The position numbers and the translations under genes are program-made. From Paenibacillus sp. MSJ-34 (lineage in GTDB: Bacteria > Bacillota > Bacilli > Paenibacillales > Paenibacillaceae), in the NCBI RefSeq assembly GCF_018918005.1, contig NZ_JAHLPR010000006.1, forward strand, positions 93,368 to 157,367: 64,000 nt of DNA, in the 5' to 3' direction. Of this stretch, positions 25,255 through 34,797 are shown piece by piece (within the stretch, counting starts at the first letter, position 1; each line of letters starts with the position of its first letter). The notes below the pieces were generated by a model. It did no database searches. It was given only the letters and a program-made list of their open reading frames with translations, and was not told the origin of the DNA.

Positions 25255-26673
25255 ATGAATCGGAATAAACATAAAGGACTTGCGTTAATGCTGCTTGCAG
25301 TATCCCAGTTCATCCTTGCTCTTGATTACACGATTGTGTTTGTTGCCTTGCCTTCCATTGGAGCAGATTTAGGTTTTTCAACCAACCATCTTCAGTGGGT
25401 AGTCAGTGCGTATTCCTTATTCTATGGCGGATTTTTGCTTATTGGGGGAAGATTATCGGATTTGGCGGGAAGACGGCGCATGCTGATCATTGCCATGGGA
25501 CTTTTCGGTTTAGGATCTCTATTTGGCGGTTTGGCACACTCTCAACTGTTTCTTATCTTTTCGAGGGTGGTTCAAGGTCTCGGGGGAGCTCTTCTATCTC
25601 CGGCGACGTTATCCCTCATCATGTCAAATTTTGAAGAAGGGGCGGAACGCAATCGTGCAATGGCCGTATGGTCGGCAATGGGCGGTGTAGGGTTGTCGCT
25701 CGGATTGCTGTTAGGCGGGGTGTTAACGAACTATATCGGATGGGAAGCTATTTTCTTTGTGAATGTACCCATCGTTCTTCTTGTTATGATTCTTTCGCCT
25801 GTCGTTCTTTCAGAGAGCAGGTTTTCTTCGAAAAGCCGCCATTACGATGCGGCCGGAGCTTTTTCAGTGACGGCAGGAATGCTTTTCATTGTGTACTATC
25901 TGATTCAGGCTCCGGTTGAAGGTTGGTTTGCCCTAACAACTTTTATACCAGGCTTGGCAGGGGTTGGCTTACTTTTGTTATTTACAGCGATTGAGCTTCG
26001 TACGCGAGAACCATTGGTTCCCTTCCGATTGTTTCGTATTCGCAACTTAACGGGTGCTACGCTAACTGCTGTTTTATGTTCGGGGTCGTTTGGCGCTTTA
26101 TACTATTTTATGACTTTATATACACAAGAGGTATTGCATTATTCTGTCGTCCAATCGGGATTGATCTTTATGCCCCTGACGTTCAGTTCTTTGCTTGCCA
26201 CAAGATTCGTCAACAAATTGATCGCGGTTTTCGGCTTAGCCGGTACAGTAGCAATTGGAATGGGACTTGGCGCAGCCGGCTTTATGTTATTCGCCCGGTT
26301 ATCCGCAGCGGGGGCAGTTTGGGAAATGATCCCCGGCATGCTTATGATTGGCGTTGGTCAATCGTTTGTATTTACGGGCATGTACATTGCGGCCGGTTAC
26401 GGCATTGATATGAAAGAGCAGGGAGTCGCGTCCGCGATCGTCAATACCGGCCAACAAATTGGCACTGCACTTGGATTGGCTGTCATCCTGGCGATGATCT
26501 CCTCCGGTTTAGGTACAAGCGCGACTTTAGGAACCATGGATCCTATACGGCTGACAGGAGCGATCCGCACGGCTTTCGTCATTTGCGCTGCGATCGCGCT
26601 GCTTGGCATCTTGGTGGCAATCATAACACTGAAACAAAAAAAGCAGAACATGCGTGATGGCGCCAATCATTGA
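25255..26673 (+). CDS. MFS efflux transporter, DHA2 (QacA/EmrB-like) family
   Basis: 472-residue integral membrane protein with about 14 membrane segments, as expected for the DHA2 drug:H+ antiporters. Motif D1 (ALDYTIVFVALPSI, about 23-36), motif A (GGRLSDLAGRRRML, about 65-78) and motif C-type glycines (WSAMGGVGLSLGLLLGGVL) are present. It should export a drug-like or self-made compound. Control by the upstream TetR repressor is suggested by two operators in its leader. AAGGAA precedes ATG 25255. Codon use here is less GC-rich than in its neighbours, possibly acquired with tetR. Confidence 0.9.
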   Translation: MNRNKHKGLALMLLAVSQFILALDYTIVFVALPSIGADLGFSTNHLQWVVSAYSLFYGGFLLIGGRLSDLAGRRRMLIIAMGLFGLGSLFGGLAHSQLFLIFSRVVQGLGGALLSPATLSLIMSNFEEGAERNRAMAVWSAMGGVGLSLGLLLGGVLTNYIGWEAIFFVNVPIVLLVMILSPVVLSESRFSSKSRHYDAAGAFSVTAGMLFIVYYLIQAPVEGWFALTTFIPGLAGVGLLLLFTAIELRTREPLVPFRLFRIRNLTGATLTAVLCSGSFGALYYFMTLYTQEVLHYSVVQSGLIFMPLTFSSLLATRFVNKLIAVFGLAGTVAIGMGLGAAGFMLFARLSAAGAVWEMIPGMLMIGVGQSFVFTGMYIAAGYGIDMKEQGVASAIVNTGQQIGTALGLAVILAMISSGLGTSATLGTMDPIRLTGAIRTAFVICAAIALLGILVAIITLKQKKQNMRDGANH

Positions 26674-26724
26674 TCGTACACCATCACGATGCGTAAAAAT
26701 CAAGTTCAAGCGGACATGAAAAAG

Positions 26725-27087
26725 TTAACCTTTCAGTAAAAATTCATTGCCGTCGGAATCTTTGAACGTAGCGTACGTACCCCACTGCATCTGCTTCGGT
26801 TCGTCCGCAAATTCGACTCCGGCGGCTTTCATCGTTTCATAAGCTTGGCCGACGTCGTCGCATTCGAACACGATCGACGCCTTTCGTTGGTTCCAATCCT
26901 TCATCATCGATTTCGGATAGATGACGAGCCGGGATTGCGCTCCTTTCGGCGCGACCTCCAACCAGACGGCATTCGGTCCCATCGGGAACTCCGCCACGAC
27001 ATCGAATCCCGCCCGTTCCGTCCAAAATTCCTTCGCCTTTTGTTGATCCTCCACATATACCGCCACCGTTGCAATCGATCGAATCAT
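26725..27087 (-). CDS. VOC-family (glyoxalase-like) protein
   Basis: 120-residue single vicinal-oxygen-chelate domain (MIRSIATVAVYVEDQQKAKEF start, GTYATFKDSDGNEFLL end). The terminal Glu in GNEF is the usual metal ligand; a conserved N-terminal His is absent, which suggests a binding or resistance protein rather than a glyoxalase I. GAAGGAGAAG precedes ATG 27087. The short gap to the MFS gene (convergent) contains an 8-bp inverted repeat, CGTGATGG/CCATCACG, that could end both transcripts. Confidence 0.85.
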   Translation of the reverse strand: MIRSIATVAVYVEDQQKAKEFWTERAGFDVVAEFPMGPNAVWLEVAPKGAQSRLVIYPKSMMKDWNQRKASIVFECDDVGQAYETMKAAGVEFADEPKQMQWGTYATFKDSDGNEFLLKG

Positions 27088-27265
27088 AAATCCGCTTCTC
27101 CTTCGTTTCCAATTTTTATATTATAATAGCTATATTGTACCAAAAGTAAAAATAGTGAATACATAGATCAATATTTTTCATATCGATATCCGGCCTTCGG
27201 CACGTATGATGGGCATAACGGGATATTTCGGAATACATACAGATCGTGCCGGGGGAGAAGATCGA

Positions 27266-29047
27266 ATGATATCACGGGGAGAGAGGAAATTATTGCGCCA
27301 CTCCACGATTAAAAATCGCTTGATCGTTTCGTTTCTCGTTCTATCGATTCTTCCGCTGCTAAGCGTCGGCATTTTCTCCTATCACAAGTCGAGCGAAGCG
27401 ATCCGCAACAAAACGAGCACTTACTCCGTGGCGTTGATCGACCAGTTGCGCAAAAACATAGGCAGCGAAATGAGAAGCATCGAAGCGCTCGGCAACCAAA
27501 TTATGATGGACAAAACCGTCCAAGCCCAGTTGGCGAACTTCGATTCGCTTGACAGCGGCGAACGCTGGGAAATACAAATGCATATCTTTCAGCTGCTCGG
27601 CGATAAATTCGAATTGTTGAACCATATTAAAGCTTTCCAAATTTTAACCGAAGACGGAGAGATCTTTTTCGATCTAGGATACGATTCCTTAAAGGAATCG
27701 GCCATGGAAGGCATGATGAAGCGTTTAAGGGAAGAGGAAGGCAGGGACCTATGGACGTATGCGCTGACGAATGGCGGGACGCATACGATCATGTCGGGCA
27801 AACGCATTTTTTCGCGGACGGATTGGACGCAAAAGCTCGGATACGTTTTTGTCGCCATGGAAGAACATTTTATTCATCAGGCCTTTTATCGGGATGTGGA
27901 ATTGGGCGAGGATGCCGCGTTTATGATCGTGACATCCGAAGGGCTTGTCCTGTCGAGCGAGAATCCGCAAGTCCCAATCGGCACGCGGTATGCCGAACAA
28001 GCTTTCATCGACGCGCTGAACGCCAATCAATTGGAGAACAAGCGCTCCTTCCGCACGACGATGCTGGGAAACGACGTACTGGCGGTGTATTCATACGACA
28101 TCAACTACGATTGGTATTTGGTGGCGGCGATTCCTTTTGCCTATCTGAATGAAGAAACTTCCCGGATCGAAGAGGGGATTTTGCTCGTTTCCGGGATTTG
28201 CCTGCTGTTATGCATCGTCATGACGTTATTCATTTCATCCAGCATATCTACCCCGCTGAAACGGCTGATTCGCCGCATGAATCAAATTAGGGCCGGCAAT
28301 TTCAACGTACATTTGCAAGACGACAGCAAAGACGAAATCGGCTATTTGACCCGGAAATTCAACGAGATGATCGAACGAATCCGCGGTTTGATGGGAGAAT
28401 CGGAAGAAAAGCAAAGAATGATCAGGGAAAGGGAGCTGCAAATGCTGCAAGCGCAAATCAATCCCCATTTTTTGTTTAATACGTTGAATTCTTTAAAATG
28501 GACGGCTCATTTAAGCCAGGCCCACAGCGTGAGCGAAGGTTTGGGCGCGCTCGCCGAACTGTTGCGGAGTACGATTGTGAATCAAAAAGAAATGATCGGC
28601 CTGCGCGAGGAAATGAGCAACGTCGAAAACTATATCGTGATCCAGAAGATGAGGTACGCTAATGCATTCAAGGTTACGATCGAGGCGGAGGAAGATCTAT
28701 GGCAATGTAAAGTGTTGAAGTTCATTTTGCAGCCGATCGTTGAGAATGCGATCATTCACGGTTTGGAGGAGATCGACTACGAAGGGGAAATCGTCATCGC
28801 CTGCTCGAAGGAGGGCGGCGATTTGCAAATCGTGATTCAGGATAACGGGAAGGGGATGGACGAGCGGCAACTAGGCAAATTGCTGCAGGCGAAATACGAT
28901 TCCGAAGAGCGGCTGGCGAATATCGGCGTATCGAACGTTCAGGAAAGGATCAGGTTGAACTTCGGCGAGAAGTACGGTTTGCGGATCGAGAGCGAACCCG
29001 GCGCCGGGACGAAGGTTACGATGAAGCTTCCCCTCATATTTCAGTAA
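27266..29047 (+). CDS. Sensor histidine kinase, YesM family
   Basis: 593-residue membrane sensor. It has a membrane helix near 15-38, an extracellular dCache-type domain to about 295, a second membrane helix, HAMP (about 325-375), then the YesM-type kinase core with phospho-acceptor His401 in QINPHFLFNTLNSLKW and an ATPase domain with DNGKGMD. ATG 27266 has GGGGGAG eight bases before; an in-frame ATG 20 codons upstream lacks one. With the AraC-type response regulator that follows, it probably senses an extracellular sugar and drives the importer genes downstream. Confidence 0.9.
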   Translation: MISRGERKLLRHSTIKNRLIVSFLVLSILPLLSVGIFSYHKSSEAIRNKTSTYSVALIDQLRKNIGSEMRSIEALGNQIMMDKTVQAQLANFDSLDSGERWEIQMHIFQLLGDKFELLNHIKAFQILTEDGEIFFDLGYDSLKESAMEGMMKRLREEEGRDLWTYALTNGGTHTIMSGKRIFSRTDWTQKLGYVFVAMEEHFIHQAFYRDVELGEDAAFMIVTSEGLVLSSENPQVPIGTRYAEQAFIDALNANQLENKRSFRTTMLGNDVLAVYSYDINYDWYLVAAIPFAYLNEETSRIEEGILLVSGICLLLCIVMTLFISSSISTPLKRLIRRMNQIRAGNFNVHLQDDSKDEIGYLTRKFNEMIERIRGLMGESEEKQRMIRERELQMLQAQINPHFLFNTLNSLKWTAHLSQAHSVSEGLGALAELLRSTIVNQKEMIGLREEMSNVENYIVIQKMRYANAFKVTIEAEEDLWQCKVLKFILQPIVENAIIHGLEEIDYEGEIVIACSKEGGDLQIVIQDNGKGMDERQLGKLLQAKYDSEERLANIGVSNVQERIRLNFGEKYGLRIESEPGAGTKVTMKLPLIFQ

Positions 29048-29062
29048 AGGCGGGTGTCGGCA

Positions 29063-30322
29063 ATGAAAGTATTGATCGTGGACGACGAGAAAATTGTAAG
29101 AATCGCGCTGAAGACGATGGTGGCATGGGAAGACTATGGGTTTCAACTGATCGGAGGGGCGTCGGACGGGCTCGCGGCGTTAAAGCTGATTGAGCGGGAA
29201 CAGCCCGATATCGTGATTACCGACTTGAAAATGCCGAAGCTGGACGGGTTGGGCCTCATCGCCAAGCTGCAGGAAAACCGCTTTCCCGGGAAAACGATCG
29301 TGCTTAGCAATTACGGGGAGTACGAATTGGTGAGAAAGGCGATGAAGCTCGGGGCGTTCGATTATTTGCTCAAAATTACGTTGAAACCGGATGAATTGTT
29401 GGAATTGCTGAGGAAAGCGGCGGAACGAATCGCGGAGGACAGAAAGCAGAAACAACTTCATTTGCAAGTGCATTTCGCCTTGAAGGAAAATCAATTGCTC
29501 TTGAAAAGGCAGTTTCTATACGATCTGCTGCATGACGGGTCCTATCCTCCGGCCTATATCGAGCGGAAAGCGAAGGAACTCGGCATCGCAGCCGTTCCGG
29601 GCGACAGTTGCCTGCTGCGGATCGAGATCGAGCGTTTTGAGAGCGCTTTATCGACAGGGAAAATCAAGGATAAGGAACTTCTCGGCTTCTCGGTCGGGAA
29701 CATCGTTCGCGACGTATTAAGCGAGTTCGAGCCGATCGAAGTGGTGGATTTGCACAGCAAGGAATACGTCGTGCTCATGCCGGCGGCGGGCGGCGATGCC
29801 GATACGGAACGGCGCAAGCGGCATCTATTGCGCAAAATTCCCGCCATGCTGCAAATGTATCTGAATTTGACGGTCAGCGCGGCGTTTAGCGAACCTTTCA
29901 ACGGTTTGGAGCGAATGAGGCCGGCGTACGAATCGCTGGCAAAAAGCCGAGCGGAAGCGAACGAGCCGAGACGGCGCAAATACCGCAAAGAAGTGAACGC
30001 GATCATCGATTTCCTGGAGCAGCATCACTGTCAAAAAATAACGTTGGAAATGGTCGCCCAACAAGTGAGCATGAATGAAAGTTATTTATGCCGTTTGTTC
30101 AAGAACGAGACCGGCAAGAACATTATCAATTATTTGAACGATTACCGGATGGAGCGGGCGCGTAAGCTGCTGACCAATCCCGACCTGAACGTTCGCGAAG
30201 TCGCGGCTTCCATCGGCATCGAGAATCAGTTTTACTTCAATCGCATGTTCCGCAAATATTACGGGCAAAGCCCGAGCGAGTTTAAGAAAAAAGTTCTTTT
30301 CCCCGATAGTCAAAATAGTTGA
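29063..30322 (+). CDS. AraC-type response regulator, YesN family
   Basis: 419 residues. The N-terminal receiver domain has acidic pocket VDDEK and phospho-acceptor Asp54 (ITDLKMPKLDG). A long middle linker follows, then a C-terminal pair of HTH motifs (about 315-415; VAQQVSMNESYLCRLFKNETG and VAASIGIENQFYFNRMFRKYYG). ATG 29063 is preferred to GTG 29054 by spacing from GGCGGGTG. It is cognate partner of the upstream kinase and likely activates the binding-protein/permease genes 90 bases downstream. Confidence 0.9.
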   Translation: MKVLIVDDEKIVRIALKTMVAWEDYGFQLIGGASDGLAALKLIEREQPDIVITDLKMPKLDGLGLIAKLQENRFPGKTIVLSNYGEYELVRKAMKLGAFDYLLKITLKPDELLELLRKAAERIAEDRKQKQLHLQVHFALKENQLLLKRQFLYDLLHDGSYPPAYIERKAKELGIAAVPGDSCLLRIEIERFESALSTGKIKDKELLGFSVGNIVRDVLSEFEPIEVVDLHSKEYVVLMPAAGGDADTERRKRHLLRKIPAMLQMYLNLTVSAAFSEPFNGLERMRPAYESLAKSRAEANEPRRRKYRKEVNAIIDFLEQHHCQKITLEMVAQQVSMNESYLCRLFKNETGKNIINYLNDYRMERARKLLTNPDLNVREVAASIGIENQFYFNRMFRKYYGQSPSEFKKKVLFPDSQNS

Positions 30323-30412
30323 TGTTTAGGTAAATACAATTGATACCAAGTCCCTCTTATCTATATTACGATGGAACCGGGAACGCAAGATTCGAAAAAC
30401 GGAGGGTTCTAG

Positions 30413-31858
30413 ATGAAAGATAATCTGTTGAGACACGCAGTACTTTTATCCATGCTGGCGCTGATCGTCATTTTCGTATCGGCATGCGGAGGCAATCAGG
30501 CGGCGCCGCCGGAACAACCGCAGCAGCCGGCCGCCCAGCAAGAGGAGGCGAAGCAGGAGGAAGCGCCGAAGAGCGAAGAGCCTGCGCCGACGGAAGAGAA
30601 AAAGGAATTTGCCAACAAGGAGCTGAACGTCGCCGTATTTGAGGGCGGCTACGGCAAAGCTTATTGGGAAGAAGTCATTAAACGGTTCGAAGCCGATTAC
30701 CCAGGGGTCAAAGTCAACTTGACGTCCAATCCGAAAATTATGGATGTCATCAAACCGCAATTGGTAGCGGGCAATCCGCCCGATTTCATCTACGCCCCTT
30801 TAACCGAGAATACGCATACGATCCAGGCGATGATCAAGGAAAAGGCGTTTCTGGAACTGAACGATGTGTTCGACAGCAAAACGCTCGATCAGGATGTCCC
30901 GCTTAAAGATGTCATCACGGACGGCATGTTGGAGTATGCCCAGCCTTATAAAGACGGCAAAATTTATTACGCCCCGTTCTACGTTTCGACGTTGGGCTTG
31001 TGGTACAACCAGACGTTATTCGAGCAAAAAGGTTGGAAAGCTCCCGAAACTTGGGACGAATTTTTCGCTCTGGGCGAAACGGCCAAGCAGGAAGGGCGAT
31101 CTCTTTTCACTTATCAGGGCATCTATCCGTCCTATAACGAAAGCGTAGTCGTGCCTACGATCGCTTCGTTCGGCGGCATCGAAGCGATTGCCAAAATCGA
31201 AAATTACGAAGAAAACGCGTTTAAATCGGATGCGGTAAAGCAGGCGTTCGAAATTTACAATCAAATTGCGCAAAAAGGGTACTTAATGCCGGGAACGGTC
31301 GCCTTGAACCATACGCAGGCGCAAACCGAGTTTCTGAAAGGCAAGGCGCTGTTCATTCCGAACGGCAACTGGTTCGAAGGGGAGATGAAGGACGCTCCGC
31401 GCGAGGAAGGTTTCAAATTCGGATTTATGGCTCCTCCGGTCAAAAATGCGGGAGATCAGCGCTATGCGCAAACGAGCTTTGAAGGTCTGTACATTCCGCT
31501 CAAAGCGAAAAATCCGGAGCTGGCGAAAGAATTTTTGAAATATCAATATACGGAAGAGAGCGTGAAGTCGAACGCCGAGAAGTCGATGGGGGTTCTGGCG
31601 GTGAAGAACGGGGCCGAACTGGCGAAACCGTATATTTCGGAATCGATGTACAATTCCGTTAAGGTATTCGATAACGGCGTCAAACCGGTTCTGTTCCAAT
31701 GGACGGTCACGCCGAAGACGGAAATTATTATCAATGACGAATTGTACAATCCGCTCAACAATATTATGAACAAGAAATCGACCGTTGACGAGTGGATGGA
31801 CCGCGTGGAGAAAGCTTCGGCCAAACTGCGCGATTTAATGGCGAAGTCTTCCCAGTAA
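30413..31858 (+). CDS. Amino-sugar-binding lipoprotein (NgcE-like)
   Basis: 481-residue solute-binding lipoprotein with lipobox Cys25 (FVSAC) and a long E/P/A-rich linker (about 27-62). The opening of the mature fold (LNVAVFEGGYGKAYWEEV, then LVAGNPPDFIY) resembles Streptomyces NgcE, which binds N-acetylglucosamine and chitobiose. The actual ligand could be another oligosaccharide. GGAGGG precedes ATG 30413. It is first gene of a three-gene importer operon without an ATPase, controlled in all likelihood by the YesMN pair before it. Confidence 0.78.
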   Translation: MKDNLLRHAVLLSMLALIVIFVSACGGNQAAPPEQPQQPAAQQEEAKQEEAPKSEEPAPTEEKKEFANKELNVAVFEGGYGKAYWEEVIKRFEADYPGVKVNLTSNPKIMDVIKPQLVAGNPPDFIYAPLTENTHTIQAMIKEKAFLELNDVFDSKTLDQDVPLKDVITDGMLEYAQPYKDGKIYYAPFYVSTLGLWYNQTLFEQKGWKAPETWDEFFALGETAKQEGRSLFTYQGIYPSYNESVVVPTIASFGGIEAIAKIENYEENAFKSDAVKQAFEIYNQIAQKGYLMPGTVALNHTQAQTEFLKGKALFIPNGNWFEGEMKDAPREEGFKFGFMAPPVKNAGDQRYAQTSFEGLYIPLKAKNPELAKEFLKYQYTEESVKSNAEKSMGVLAVKNGAELAKPYISESMYNSVKVFDNGVKPVLFQWTVTPKTEIIINDELYNPLNNIMNKKSTVDEWMDRVEKASAKLRDLMAKSSQ

Positions 31859-31891
31859 AAGCAGGTATTCAGGCAAGTATTCTTCCTATCC

Positions 31892-31920
31892 GTCCGGCGA
31901 AGCTCCGCCTTCGCCCGGAC
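31892..31920 (+). promoter_or_regulatory. Intercistronic hairpin after binding-protein gene
   Basis: GTCCGGCGAAG pairs with CTTCGCCCGGAC (one bulged C) and has no T-tract. In such operons a hairpin here usually stabilises the binding-protein mRNA or attenuates the permease genes, giving excess binding protein. Confidence 0.6.
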
Positions 31921-31942
31921 ATCGCTTCCAGGGGGTAAATTC

Positions 31943-32830
31943 ATGACCAACCGTAGCAAAAATGTTTTTATTGCGGTTTGCGTCCTTCCCGCCGTGATCG
32001 TCTTCGGCATTTTTTCGCTGTATCCGTTTCTCCGGGCCATTACGATGGCCTTTTACAGTTGGAGCGGCATTTCGGCCGAGAGCGAGTTTATCGGTTTGGA
32101 CAATTTCCGCACGCTGGCACAGGATCCGATCGTTTGGAAATCGCTGCGCAACAATATTTTCCTGCTTCTCGTCGTCCCGGTCGTCACGATGGCGCTGTCT
32201 TTGCTGTTCGCCGTATTGCTGACACGCAAAAGGTTTCGGGAACGGCCGTTTTACCGTACCGTCTTTTTCTTTCCGAACGTGCTTGCGCTCGTCGTCATTT
32301 CGATCTTATGGTCTTTCATCTACCATCCGACGTTCGGCATTTTAAATTCCTTTATGGAAGCGATCGGGCTCCAAAGCTTGACGCATGCCTGGCTCGGGGA
32401 GAGCGGCACGGTACTGTGGGCCCTTGTGTTTCCGATGGTGTGGCAGGCGGTCGGCTATTATATGATCATCTATATTGCGGCGATGGAGGGGGTTCCTGCT
32501 CATTTGTACGAATCGGCCGTGCTGGAGGGGGCGACGGAAATGCAGCAATTTCTGCATATTACGTTTCCGCTTATTTGGAGCGTCGTGCGGATTACGATCG
32601 TCTTTTTCCTGATCGGCGTGTTTAACAACAGCTTTACGTATGTTCAAGTGATGACCAACAGCGGACCCGACAACGAATCGTCCGTGTTGATGACCTATCT
32701 GTACAAACAAGCGATGCAAAACGGCAATTTCGGGTACGGCGCCGCGATCGGCGTTTTTACCTTAATCGTGACCATAACGCTCGCTTGGCTTAGCGAAAAA
32801 TTGACGGACAAAGAATCCGTCGAATATTAA
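31943..32830 (+). CDS. Carbohydrate ABC transporter permease (NgcF/MalF-type)
   Basis: 295-residue permease with six membrane segments. The EAA loop (HLYESAVLEGATEMQQFLHITFPL region) is near residue 190. CAGGGGGT precedes ATG 31943. It forms the channel with the next gene product. The energising ATPase is not encoded nearby, as is common for CUT1 importers of Firmicutes that share an MsmX-type ATPase. Confidence 0.87.
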   Translation: MTNRSKNVFIAVCVLPAVIVFGIFSLYPFLRAITMAFYSWSGISAESEFIGLDNFRTLAQDPIVWKSLRNNIFLLLVVPVVTMALSLLFAVLLTRKRFRERPFYRTVFFFPNVLALVVISILWSFIYHPTFGILNSFMEAIGLQSLTHAWLGESGTVLWALVFPMVWQAVGYYMIIYIAAMEGVPAHLYESAVLEGATEMQQFLHITFPLIWSVVRITIVFFLIGVFNNSFTYVQVMTNSGPDNESSVLMTYLYKQAMQNGNFGYGAAIGVFTLIVTITLAWLSEKLTDKESVEY

Positions 32831-32841
32831 GGAGTATGCCT

Positions 32842-33690
32842 ATGAAGACGGAACGAAAGTCGGACCCGTTCTTATCGCTGTTGCCGACAAGAATGATTTT
32901 GATGCTGTACAGCATTGTCGTTTTGTATCCGCTCATCTGGACGGTGTATACTTCGTTCAAAACGACAAACGAATTTTACGACAGCCCCTGGGCGCTGCCG
33001 AAGCAATTCTATTTCGAAAACTTTGTCAAAGCGTTTACGGAGGCGCAAATCGGCCATTATTTCATCAATTCGGCCGTTGTTACGATTGTAGCGCTGCTCA
33101 TTTGCAATTCGATTTCGTTTGCCGCCGCTTACGCGATTACTCGTTTCCGTTTTCCGTTCTCCGGATTTCTGAGACGGATGTTTATGTCGGCGTTGTTTTT
33201 CCCGATCGCATTCAGCATCGTGCCGTTATTTATGCTGCTTAACAAGCTGCATCTGCTCGACAATCTGGCCGGGCTCGGCATCGCCTATGCCGCGCATGCC
33301 ATTCCGTTCACGATTTATTTGTTGACCGGATTTCTGGTGACGATTCCGAAGGAGTATGAAGAGGCCGCGATGATTGACGGGTGCTCGCACTTCGGCATTT
33401 TGTTGCGTATTATCGCGCCGATGGCGAAGGCTGGGGTCGTCACGATCACCATTTTTAATTTTATGGCGTTCTGGAACGAATATATTATGGCGCTGTCTTT
33501 CATTTCTACGGAAAGCAAAAGAACGCTCACGCTCGGGCTCGCTTATTTGATGGAAGTGCAGCGGTACGCTACCGATTGGGGCGCATTGTTCGCAGGGCTC
33601 GTGACGGTGATGATTCCGACGATGGTGCTGTACGCGATACTGCAGCGGCAAATTACGTCGGGGATCAGCTTGGGCGGGTTGAAGGGATAA
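32842..33690 (+). CDS. Carbohydrate ABC transporter permease (NgcG/MalG-type)
   Basis: 282 residues, six membrane segments, EAA loop near 185 (EYEEAAMIDGCSHFGILLRII). ATG 32842 is preferred to ATG 32836, because AAGGAG ends one base before the latter but seven before the former. It ends with GISLGGLKG, the usual C-terminus of these subunits. It closes the importer operon; the following 660 bases contain repeats only. Confidence 0.87.
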   Translation: MKTERKSDPFLSLLPTRMILMLYSIVVLYPLIWTVYTSFKTTNEFYDSPWALPKQFYFENFVKAFTEAQIGHYFINSAVVTIVALLICNSISFAAAYAITRFRFPFSGFLRRMFMSALFFPIAFSIVPLFMLLNKLHLLDNLAGLGIAYAAHAIPFTIYLLTGFLVTIPKEYEEAAMIDGCSHFGILLRIIAPMAKAGVVTITIFNFMAFWNEYIMALSFISTESKRTLTLGLAYLMEVQRYATDWGALFAGLVTVMIPTMVLYAILQRQITSGISLGGLKG

Positions 33691-34358
33691 CGGTTCGCAA
33701 ACCGTACTTCCGACCGAAGCGCCGCATACGTCTAGCCGCGAACCGCCAAACCTGCAAAAGTCGTTGATGTCGCCGATCGGCCAGGCAAAGCCTGCGAAAT
33801 TGCTGCGAGAATGCCCTTTTTTTCTCGCTTCGATGGGGTAGCGTTGCATTGAGCGGTTTACCGCGCTTCTCGCGACAGTCATTTGCGGACAGGTTCAAGC
33901 GATTCGTTCGCAGATCTAGGGATACCGTAACCCCCTTTTGTCGAAATCCCCTTCGCTCAGCAGAGTGAAACGGGATGTCCGGCACAATAACTCCAGTCTC
34001 ATACGGTATTTAGGATGCGATATTCCCATGAGGCTTCACTTCTGAACGAGGGGGATTTCCACAAAGGGTCGAAAAAAAAGCTTGAGTGCACGAAAGGTAC
34101 GAAAAAGCCTATGCAACGCTAATGGCTTCGATGGGGGAGGGGACGGTTTGCGGTGAAATTCGAGCAAATGAGTCAATTTCATAATCAGCAATAAGGTAAT
34201 TTACAGGCAATTAGCGTGTTCTAGTTTCGTTAGCCCGCCCGGCGGGTCGTCATCCGCCAGCGGTATGATGAAATTGACTCCAATAGCGGGTTTCGTCGGC
34301 GGGTACGACAACCTTCCGGCGAATGGCAAACCGCAGCCACCGCCGGTTGTCGAAAGCG
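33691..34358. other. Intergenic region with repeats, no gene seen
   Basis: I find no supportable gene in these 668 bases. They hold a REPIN-like inverted pair (33934-34067), a direct repeat GCTTCGATGGGG (33827 and 34125) and copies of TAGCGTTGCA (33839, and inverted within 34112-34124). The 13-mer TGCAACGCTAATG at 34112 recurs inverted at 36117-36129, so these repeats bracket the aldolase gene. Confidence 0.6.
33934..34067. repeat. REPIN-like element: two inverted 27-bp units
   Basis: The left unit 33934-33960 (CCTTTTGTCGAAATCCCC...CTCAG) and the right unit 34042-34067, read in reverse, agree at about 22 of 27 positions. The same unit is repeated in tandem at 53333-53470 and singly at 54754-54780 around a transposase-like gene. 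Confidence 0.75.
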
Positions 34359-34628
34359 TCACTCCTTATCGGCGTCTTCGTCATGCGTCGGATGATCGCC
34401 GGGATAGCCGCGTTCCAATCCTTCGTGCAGTTCCCGATTTTCGTAAGCAAACGTATTGGGAGGACGCTGATCCTCGCGCCATGGCGAGCTTTTGCCGAGC
34501 GACTCCACCTCCAAACTCGACCCGTACGGCCCCTCGGGAAACTCTTCAGCCGTCAAATCGTTGCGCTGCGATTCGACAGTCGCCAAATCGGTATACGGTT
34601 CTTTCTCTTCCTCTTTGAATCGATCCAA
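34359..34628 (-). CDS. Small acidic conserved hypothetical protein
   Basis: 89-residue, very acidic, hydrophilic protein with no membrane segment (DLATVESQRNDLTAEEFPEG, then a PWREDQRPPN stretch and YPGDHPTHDED). It resembles short 'cytosolic' proteins common in Bacillales whose role is unknown. The start is TTG 34628, which is well supported: a perfect AGGAGGTG lies seven bases before it, while no ATG is available. It is a stand-alone gene, divergent from the aldolase-like gene. Confidence 0.75.
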   Translation of the reverse strand: MDRFKEEEKEPYTDLATVESQRNDLTAEEFPEGPYGSSLEVESLGKSSPWREDQRPPNTFAYENRELHEGLERGYPGDHPTHDEDADKE

Positions 34629-34797
34629 ATGAAGACACCTCCTGAATCATATTTGATATCATTCCCGCTGGACATGCCATTCATGTGTTTTTTGCACGAT
34701 CAAGTTATATAAATCACACAAAAACGGGTGTGAACGTTGTATAATAAAAACAAACAAATGCAAACAGACAAATTCAAAAAAGAGGGAGAGACAAACC

